Assembly: GCF_035969385.1 (NCBI RefSeq)
Contig: NZ_JAYKKJ010000001.1
Span: 451,802 to 515,801 of the forward strand
DNA: 64,000 bases
Reading direction: 5' to 3'
Origin: SELP01 sp035969385
GTDB taxonomy: Bacteria; Pseudomonadota; Alphaproteobacteria; Rhodobacterales; Rhodobacteraceae
Below the pieces are notes generated by a model. That model ran no database searches, was not told the DNA's origin, and saw nothing but the letters and a program-made list of their open reading frames with translations. A program made the translations under genes and the position numbers. Below are positions 58,631 to 64,000 of this stretch, piece by piece. Numbering within the stretch: the first letter of the stretch is position 1; each line of letters starts with the position of its first letter.

Positions 58631-61109
58631 GAAGCGCGTTTCCGTCCGCCTGGCCGCGGTTGGCGGGCGACAGGTGCGCGCCGAGCTGGAAGGTGTCGGC
58701 GAAGCTGGGGCGCGTGGCTTCGGGCGGCTCAGCCGGGAGATGGAGGCAGCCAACGCCCGGCTCGCCGGGTTCGCGCGGCGGGTGCGCGTGGCGGCTGCTG
58801 CTGCGGTGGCCGCTGCTGCGGCTGCCGGCGTTGCCATGGTGCGCTCGGGGCTGCAGACGGTGGATGCGCAAGCCAAGCTCGCGCAATCGCTTGGCACAAC
58901 CGTGGCCTCGATCCAGACGCTTGAGCGCGCTGGCGAACTGGCGGGCGTATCGATGTCCGGCATCGAACAGGCGACGAAGGACCTGACGCGTCGTCTCAGC
59001 CAGGCAGCCGCCGGGAGTGGCCCCGCTGCCGACGCACTGGAGCGGCTGGGACTATCGGCAACCGACCTGATTGCCCTACCGCTGGACCAGCGCGTTGGTG
59101 CCATCAACGCCGCCATCGAAGAGTTTGTGCCGGTTGCCGAGCGCGCCGCTGTCGCCGGTCAGCTCTTTGGCGAAGAAGGCTCCATCGCCATGTCGCGCAT
59201 CGACACCGCAACGCTCCGCCAGGCGACCGAGGATGTCCGCGCCTTCGGTGTCGTCGTGTCCGAGCAGGATGCCGACCAGATCGAACGCACCAATGACGCA
59301 ATCTCGCGCCTTGGCCTCGTCTGGCGCGGGCTGTCGAACCAGTTGGCCGTCGCTGCAGCCCCCGCACTCGAAGCTGTTGCGAATGCAATGGCGGCCGTGG
59401 CCAGTCGAACCGGGCCACTGGGCATCGCTATTCGTGGACTCTTCGACAATATCGGCCGTCTGACCACCTACGCGGCCACGTTTGCGACCCTCCTGGCGGG
59501 GCGCTGGGCGGCAGGAATGGCCGCTGCGGCGATTTCCGTACGCGGGCTTGCAACCGCGCTTGTCGTGATGCGTGGCGCATTGATCCGCACCGGGATAGGG
59601 GCGCTCATCGTCGGTGCGGGTGAACTGATCTTCCAATTCGGCCAGCTTGTTTCTGGAGCCGGTGGCTTCGGCAACGCTATGGCGCTGCTCGGCAACCTCG
59701 TGAGCGAGGTCTGGGAGCGGATCAAAATGGGGGCTGGCAGCTTTGCCGCCTCTGCGATGGCGGCTTTCGCCGACGTTCAAGCAGCTTCGGCGACCGCGAT
59801 GCAGGGCGCGCTCGAGGGCGTTGTCGGTTTTGCCAATGCCGCCGTGAACAGTTTTGAGGGGGCGTTCGAAGCGATCAAGGCTGTCTGGGGGCTTTTGCCC
59901 GCCGCCATTGGCGATCTCGCGTTTCAGGCGGCGAATAGCCTGATCGAGGGCGTCGAGGCGATGCTGAACGGCGTCGTCTCCCGGATCAACGGTTTCATCG
60001 ATGGCGTGAATTCTGGTCTTGAAGCGCTTGGCGTGGAGCGGCGGATTGGCCTGATCGCCGATCTCGATCTGGGGCAGCTCGAGAACCGCTTTGCGGGCGC
60101 CGCGACCCAGGCGGCCAATGCAGCGCAAGATGCTTTTGCCGGTGCGTTCGTGGACAACCCGCTGGCCGTACCGGATCTGGGTCTTGCCGGCACAGCTACC
60201 GATGCTGCCGCTTCAGCCGAGGCCTGGAGGCAGACCGCCGCAACGCTCGCAGATGGGGCCCTGCAACCGCTGGAAGCGATGGAGGCTTTGCGCACGGCGA
60301 TGCGTGCTGCCGGGACCGAGGCAGAGACCGCCCTCGACGGAGCCACGGTAGCTGCGGATCGCTTCGACGCTGCTTTGGCCGCAGATGAAACTGATGGTCC
60401 AGCAGCCGCGCTTGATGAAACAGCGGATGCGGCCGGTCGTGCCGGTGGGGCGCTCCAGAGCGCCGCCGATGTTGCGCGTCAGTCCTGGGATGCGGCGCGG
60501 GCTACCGTGGAACGCACGCAGGAAATCGCGCGAGGGCTTGCCGACGATATCACCGGGCCGATCAAGGAGGCTCTGAGGTCGGGCGAACTGAGCTGGCAAA
60601 CCTTCGCGAGCGCAATTTCCGGGATCGCGCAGAACCTGGCCAACCGTCTGATTGATAACGCCTTCAAACCGATCCAGGACGCGCTGTTTCGTGCCTTTTC
60701 GGGCGCGGGTACCGGCGGGGGTGGCGGTCTCTTTGGCTGGCTGACCAGCGCCCTCGGCGGTTTATTCGGGATTGGCGGCACCTTCGCACGCGGCGGTGCC
60801 TTTGGGCCGGCGGGCGAGATCACAGCCTTTGCCAGCGGTGGTGTGGTCTCACGCCCGACGGTGTTTCCCTTTGCCCGCGGCGTCGGGCTGATGGGCGAAG
60901 CGGGCCCGGAGGCCATCCTGCCGCTCCGGCGTGGTCGGGGCGGTCGGCTTGGCGTCGAGGCGAGCGGTGAGGGTCAGGGCGCTCAGTCCGCGACCCGCAT
61001 CGTCAACGTGCTCGATCCTTCCATAGTTGGCGACTATCTGGCCACGCCTGCGGGCGAACGGCTGATCGTCAACGTGATCCGGCGCAACCGGGGAGGCCTT
61101 GATGCCTGA
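58623..61109 (+). CDS. Tail tape measure protein
   Basis: An 828-residue tape measure protein. It has an Ala-rich hydrophobic segment near residues 55-75 (VRVAAAAAVAAAAAAGVAMV), long helical stretches (ATKDLTRRLSQAAAGSG), membrane-active regions around residues 290-330, and a Gly-rich C-terminus (GGGGLFGWLTSALGGLFG) followed by SGGVVSRPTVFPFA and GLMGEAGPEAILPL, typical of siphophage tape measures. At about 0.15 nm per residue the tail would be roughly 120 nm. It lacks an obvious peptidoglycan hydrolase domain. Confidence 0.92.
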   Translation: MAEKRVSVRLAAVGGRQVRAELEGVGEAGARGFGRLSREMEAANARLAGFARRVRVAAAAAVAAAAAAGVAMVRSGLQTVDAQAKLAQSLGTTVASIQTLERAGELAGVSMSGIEQATKDLTRRLSQAAAGSGPAADALERLGLSATDLIALPLDQRVGAINAAIEEFVPVAERAAVAGQLFGEEGSIAMSRIDTATLRQATEDVRAFGVVVSEQDADQIERTNDAISRLGLVWRGLSNQLAVAAAPALEAVANAMAAVASRTGPLGIAIRGLFDNIGRLTTYAATFATLLAGRWAAGMAAAAISVRGLATALVVMRGALIRTGIGALIVGAGELIFQFGQLVSGAGGFGNAMALLGNLVSEVWERIKMGAGSFAASAMAAFADVQAASATAMQGALEGVVGFANAAVNSFEGAFEAIKAVWGLLPAAIGDLAFQAANSLIEGVEAMLNGVVSRINGFIDGVNSGLEALGVERRIGLIADLDLGQLENRFAGAATQAANAAQDAFAGAFVDNPLAVPDLGLAGTATDAAASAEAWRQTAATLADGALQPLEAMEALRTAMRAAGTEAETALDGATVAADRFDAALAADETDGPAAALDETADAAGRAGGALQSAADVARQSWDAARATVERTQEIARGLADDITGPIKEALRSGELSWQTFASAISGIAQNLANRLIDNAFKPIQDALFRAFSGAGTGGGGGLFGWLTSALGGLFGIGGTFARGGAFGPAGEITAFASGGVVSRPTVFPFARGVGLMGEAGPEAILPLRRGRGGRLGVEASGEGQGAQSATRIVNVLDPSIVGDYLATPAGERLIVNVIRRNRGGLDA

Positions 61110-62223
61110 CCTCTGGCCTTTCCCTGTGCGCCAGCCGGTCTCTGAAGTGCTGGAATGGAACACCGATACGCTGATCACCGAGGCGGCCGAGCAGAGGATC
61201 GCGCTGCGGACGGACCCGCGGTCGATCCTGACCTATACGCATTTACTCGATGGGACAGGCCTCGCGCGTGCCGCTGAACTTGCCCGGCCTGGGGTGCTTG
61301 ACGAGTGGACCCTGCCGCTCTGGCATTTGGCGCGTCCGGCGACGGCACCAATCGATGCCGCCGACCTGGCTGTATTCGTAGATACCAGCGAGGGAACCTT
61401 TGAGGCACCGGGACAGGCCGTCATCGATGCTGATGGCGGGGACGCAGTCCTCGTCGAGGTCAGCGCGGTCCTGCCGGACCGGCTGGAGCTGGCCGCGCCT
61501 GCAGGTGTGACGCTTGTGCATCCGATTGTGGCCCCGGTTGGCATCGGGGTCCTGACGCGACCCATCGAGATCGACCGGCAGCGCCAGGGACTGGGAACCG
61601 TTACGGCGCGTTTCACGCTGCGGGACACATTGGCGATACCGGCAAGTAGCTATCCAAGCCACCTTGGGCTCGACGTGCTGACCGAACCGGCCGTGCTCCG
61701 CCAGCCATTGGCCGAAAGCGTCGCACAATCCGTCGAGTACATCGACAACGGCTTCGGTCCCATCGTGATCGAACCGGTGCTGACTCATGTCCAGCGTCGG
61801 TCGACGATCACCCTTGTTGACCGAGGCACGGCCCGCTGGTCACGCCGCCGTTGGCTGCATGCCTTGCGCGGCCGCCAACATGCCTTCTGGCTTCCGACCT
61901 GGGGCCGGGAACTGGTCCTGCAGACATCGGTCACGTCCTCGGCCACCTCCGTGATCGTCACGGCCACCGCCGATCCCGGTGTTTGGATCGGACGGCATGT
62001 GATGTTCGAGGTCGCCTCTGGTCCGGTGTTTCGCGAGATCACCGACGCCGTCTACGACGCACTCGGGATCCGGCTGACCATCGCAGCCCCGGGGAAGAGC
62101 ATTCCCGTGACAACGCCGGTTCATCTGCTGACAAAAGTGCGGCTCGATACCGACCGGATCGAACTGGAGCACTTCGACAATCGCTCCGAGTTCGCGGCTA
62201 GTCTGATCGAGATACCAGGATGA
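61102..62223 (+). CDS. Distal tail protein
   Basis: A 373-residue beta-rich protein following the tape measure, in the place of lambda gpM/L-type or distal tail genes. The N-terminus has DLWPFPVRQPVSEVLEWNTD, and later SYPSHLGLDVLTEPAVLRQP and RRRWLHALRGRQHAFWLPTW, a motif of distal tail proteins in these phages. ATG 61102 has GGGAGG upstream; a TTG one codon before is an alternative. It overlaps the next gene by four bases. Confidence 0.72.
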   Translation: MPDLWPFPVRQPVSEVLEWNTDTLITEAAEQRIALRTDPRSILTYTHLLDGTGLARAAELARPGVLDEWTLPLWHLARPATAPIDAADLAVFVDTSEGTFEAPGQAVIDADGGDAVLVEVSAVLPDRLELAAPAGVTLVHPIVAPVGIGVLTRPIEIDRQRQGLGTVTARFTLRDTLAIPASSYPSHLGLDVLTEPAVLRQPLAESVAQSVEYIDNGFGPIVIEPVLTHVQRRSTITLVDRGTARWSRRRWLHALRGRQHAFWLPTWGRELVLQTSVTSSATSVIVTATADPGVWIGRHVMFEVASGPVFREITDAVYDALGIRLTIAAPGKSIPVTTPVHLLTKVRLDTDRIELEHFDNRSEFAASLIEIPG

Positions 62224-63068
62224 CCTATGATCTTGCCGAAACCTCGACCGCCGAAGGGCGTCCATATTTCCTGTATCTCTTTGCGGAAGGCGATCAGATC
62301 TGGCGGTTCACAAGCCGAGCTACGGCCTGGACCTCGCCCGCAGGGGCGATCGCTAATGAGACTGAGGATCTGATCTGGGACCCTTCGCCCGTCAGCCATG
62401 GGTCCGTCGTTCAGAGCAGCGATCCACGACGGGTCGATCTCAGCGTCTCCTTTCCGCTCTCCGATCCCTTCGCCCGCCGTTATCTCGGACCCCGCGGCCG
62501 TTCGGTCACGACGCTGACCATCTTTCGCGGCCACGAACAGGTGCCAGCCGAGGTGGTTGCGCATTGGAAGGGGCGTGTGGTCTCGGCCAGGGTTGAGGGA
62601 CGGCGCATCACTCTACGCTGTGAATCCTTCTTCACGTCCATGCGCCGCGAGGGCGTCCGCGGCAAATACCAGCGCCTTTGCCGTCATGCGCTCTATTCTC
62701 GGGGCTGCCGCCTCGACATCGAAACGTCTTTCGTCGGGGGCACGGCGAGCGCGCATCAGGGCCTGACGATTACCGTCCCCGAATCCGCATTGCTGCCAAA
62801 CGGCTGGTTCCGGGGTGGTGTCCTGCGCCACGTGGGCGTCTTGGGATTCATAACCGGGCATGTCGGGGATGCACTGACACTCTCCGGCCGTATGCCCGAT
62901 CTGGAGGTGGCCATCGACGATCCCGAAGCCCTGGCGCTCGTAGAGATCGCGCCCGGCTGTGATCTGCGGCGTGACACCTGCAAGGCCAAGTTCGGCAATC
63001 TTCTGAACTTTGGTGGCTTTCCCGACATTCCGGGCCGCAATCCCTTCGGCGGCACCAGCATCGTTTAA
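62220..63068 (+). CDS. DUF2163/BR0599-like tail hub protein
   Basis: A 282-residue protein of the phage BR0599/DUF2163 type, related to gpL and GTA g13 hub proteins. The second half carries RCESFFTSMRREGVRGKYQRLC in parts, HALYSRGCRLD, PGCDLRRDTCKAKFGNLLNFGGFP, with four cysteines (CRH, GCR, GCD, TCK) that bind an Fe-S cluster in gpL homologues. It belongs to the tail tip complex. Confidence 0.82.
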   Translation: MTYDLAETSTAEGRPYFLYLFAEGDQIWRFTSRATAWTSPAGAIANETEDLIWDPSPVSHGSVVQSSDPRRVDLSVSFPLSDPFARRYLGPRGRSVTTLTIFRGHEQVPAEVVAHWKGRVVSARVEGRRITLRCESFFTSMRREGVRGKYQRLCRHALYSRGCRLDIETSFVGGTASAHQGLTITVPESALLPNGWFRGGVLRHVGVLGFITGHVGDALTLSGRMPDLEVAIDDPEALALVEIAPGCDLRRDTCKAKFGNLLNFGGFPDIPGRNPFGGTSIV

Positions 63069-63088
63069 TCAAGATCTGAGAATCCACC

Positions 63089-63337
63089 ATGGTCTGGAAC
63101 TTCGTCGTCCAGATCGTCGCCAGCCTCGTGCTGACGGCGATCTCCTATGCGCTGTCGCCCAAGCCGAAACTCGAGGCTCCAAAGGCGGCAGGGCTCGATG
63201 ATTTCGACCTTCCGACGGCCGAGGAAGGCCGTCCGATCCCTGTCGTGTTCGGTACCATGCTGCTGCGCGGCCCGAATGTTGTCTGGGCAGGAGATCTGAA
63301 GGTCGATCCCATCCGCAAGAAGGGCGGCAAGAAATGA
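63089..63337 (+). CDS. Tail tip assembly protein, small
   Basis: An 82-residue protein with one N-terminal hydrophobic helix (FVVQIVASLVLTAISYALS) and a conserved tail EEGRPIPVVFGTMLLRGPNVVW, the same motif seen at the start of gpJ-type and gpI-type tail proteins. It probably helps assemble the tail tip. It overlaps the next gene by four bases. Confidence 0.75.
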   Translation: MVWNFVVQIVASLVLTAISYALSPKPKLEAPKAAGLDDFDLPTAEEGRPIPVVFGTMLLRGPNVVWAGDLKVDPIRKKGGKK

Positions 63338-63552
63338 GCGATGATCTTATCGTCACGGTGCAGGACCTGCGCGCGTCCCGACTTTGCTTCCAGGGGGCGC
63401 GGCCGTGGTTCCGCCGCCATGGCCTCGACTGGCAGGCTTTCCTGGCAGACGGACTTCCAGCCGACGTGCTTGCCGCGACCGGTGATGCCCTGGCATTCCG
63501 CGTGATCGCGGAGGCTGAGAAACGCGCCGCGCAGGCCGCGAACGAGACCTGA
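63334..63552 (+). CDS. Small tail-module protein
   Basis: A 72-residue protein (VQDLRASRLCFQGARPWFRR, then FLADGLPADVLAATGDALAFRVIAEA in parts). The pattern around C-x-x-G-x-R-x-W-F is found in small proteins preceding host-specificity genes of related phages. The function is unknown. Confidence 0.7.
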   Translation: MSDDLIVTVQDLRASRLCFQGARPWFRRHGLDWQAFLADGLPADVLAATGDALAFRVIAEAEKRAAQAANET

Positions 63553-63555
63553 GCC

Positions 63556-63954
63556 ATGGGTGGTCGTTCAAAGTCGCAAACCGTCGGGTACCGATATTCG
63601 CTTGGGGCGCATCTCGCCCTCTGTCACGGGCCGGTCGATGCCATCCGTGAGATCCGGGTCGATGACCGGACGGCCTGGTCGATCGGCACGGGACAGAGCA
63701 GTTCTGCCGGGACCGGCGTTGGCGCATTGGCGAGCTACGGCGCGGTAACGGGTATGTCCGCAACCGCCGCTGCAGAAGGCGACAGCGTTGCACAGATCCA
63801 GTTCCCGGGCACGCTCGGCGGTATCCGGCTCGGCCAGAGTTATGACCTGCAGCTTCTGACGGACAACACGACCCGAACCGTGACCGTTCAGGCCGTGAGC
63901 TATGATGCGGTCACTGGCATAACTGGCGTGCCCCCATCGGGTGGTCCGGTTTGA
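63556..63954 (+). CDS. N-terminal part of a gpJ-like tail tip protein, stops early
   Basis: A 132-residue frame starting GGRSKSQTVGYRYSLGAHLALCHGPVDAIREI in parts, the typical opening of large (about 1000-residue) central tail tip/host-specificity proteins. After about residue 55 it runs into Gly/Ala/Thr-rich sequence and then a TGA at 63952-63954. Either the protein is truncated here by mutation, or this phage has a split or shorter version. Only 46 more bases are visible, so it cannot be settled. Confidence 0.6.
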   Translation: MGGRSKSQTVGYRYSLGAHLALCHGPVDAIREIRVDDRTAWSIGTGQSSSAGTGVGALASYGAVTGMSATAAAEGDSVAQIQFPGTLGGIRLGQSYDLQLLTDNTTRTVTVQAVSYDAVTGITGVPPSGGPV

Positions 63955-64000
63955 TTGTTAGTGCATCGTGGGCCTCTGGTCCATCGGAACGATGCTTTCT

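Noticed and set aside
29473..63954. CRISPR array or diversity-generating retroelement in the prophage
   Set aside because: No regularly spaced direct repeats and no reverse transcriptase were seen; the only repeat cluster is the iteron region.

Overview
The window is GC-rich alphaproteobacterial chromosome carrying part of a prophage. Protein content (short HisG with a HisZ partner, cobalamin-dependent class II ribonucleotide reductase, DUF1489, a Hint_2-type protein, the xdhABC plus BMP-type ABC transporter cluster) and the style of the phage genes point to Rhodobacterales (Roseobacter/Paracoccus relatives). This is inference from gene content; no database search was possible.

Positions 1-26,280 are ordinary host chromosome. 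A tightly overlapping minus-strand operon (9,285 down to 13) reads xdhA-xdhB-xdhC, then ABC ATPase, two permeases and a BMP-family periplasmic binding protein: uptake of a purine nucleoside or nucleobase linked to xanthine oxidation. Next come dnaE, slyX (minus), hisS-hisZ-hisG with overlapping ends, a convergent DUF1489 gene, nrdJ, an LpxR-like outer-membrane protein, a Hint-domain protein, rpsD with a hairpin-rich leader, hisC-tyrA overlapping by one base, ychF, and tRNA-Ser(GCU) with its own terminator.

Positions 26,281-29,472 are a transition zone with looser coding and two genes I cannot name: a polytopic membrane protein and an exported protein. They look like accessory cargo.

From 29,473 to the window end lies a siphovirus-type prophage, cut off by the window. 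A minus-strand integration module (ParB-like HTH protein, large serine recombinase, DUF2924 protein, small protein) is followed by an ImmA-like peptidase and a Cro/CI-type repressor. The repressor faces a divergent two-gene operon of unknown function across an intergenic region with two matching palindromic operators. After a strong terminator come an excisionase-like HTH gene and a replication/recombination block: Sak4-like ATPase, DUF669 protein, Cas4-like nuclease, SF2 helicase, DUF6511 protein and primase-helicase. A noncoding AT-rich stretch full of TTGAAAGAT-type iterons follows and is a good origin candidate. Then come a RuvC-like resolvase, DUF6362 protein, a ParB-methyltransferase fusion, DUF7220, a small minus-strand trio, and the lambda-like packaging and morphogenesis genes: terminase small and large subunits, gpW, portal, protease/major-capsid fusion, cement protein, FII-like joining protein, DUF6441, tail terminator, tail tube, a chaperone with a G/GT-type -1 frameshift, tape measure and distal tail proteins.

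The most notable points are a canonical A AAA AAC slippery site joining the two tail chaperone frames, an AT-richer unknown gene (55,725-56,519) inserted among the tail genes like a moron or defence gene, the unknown two-gene operon opposite the repressor, the iteron cluster, the in-frame internal start inside the protease-capsid gene, and the 166-base out-of-frame overlap between the helicase and the DUF6511 gene.
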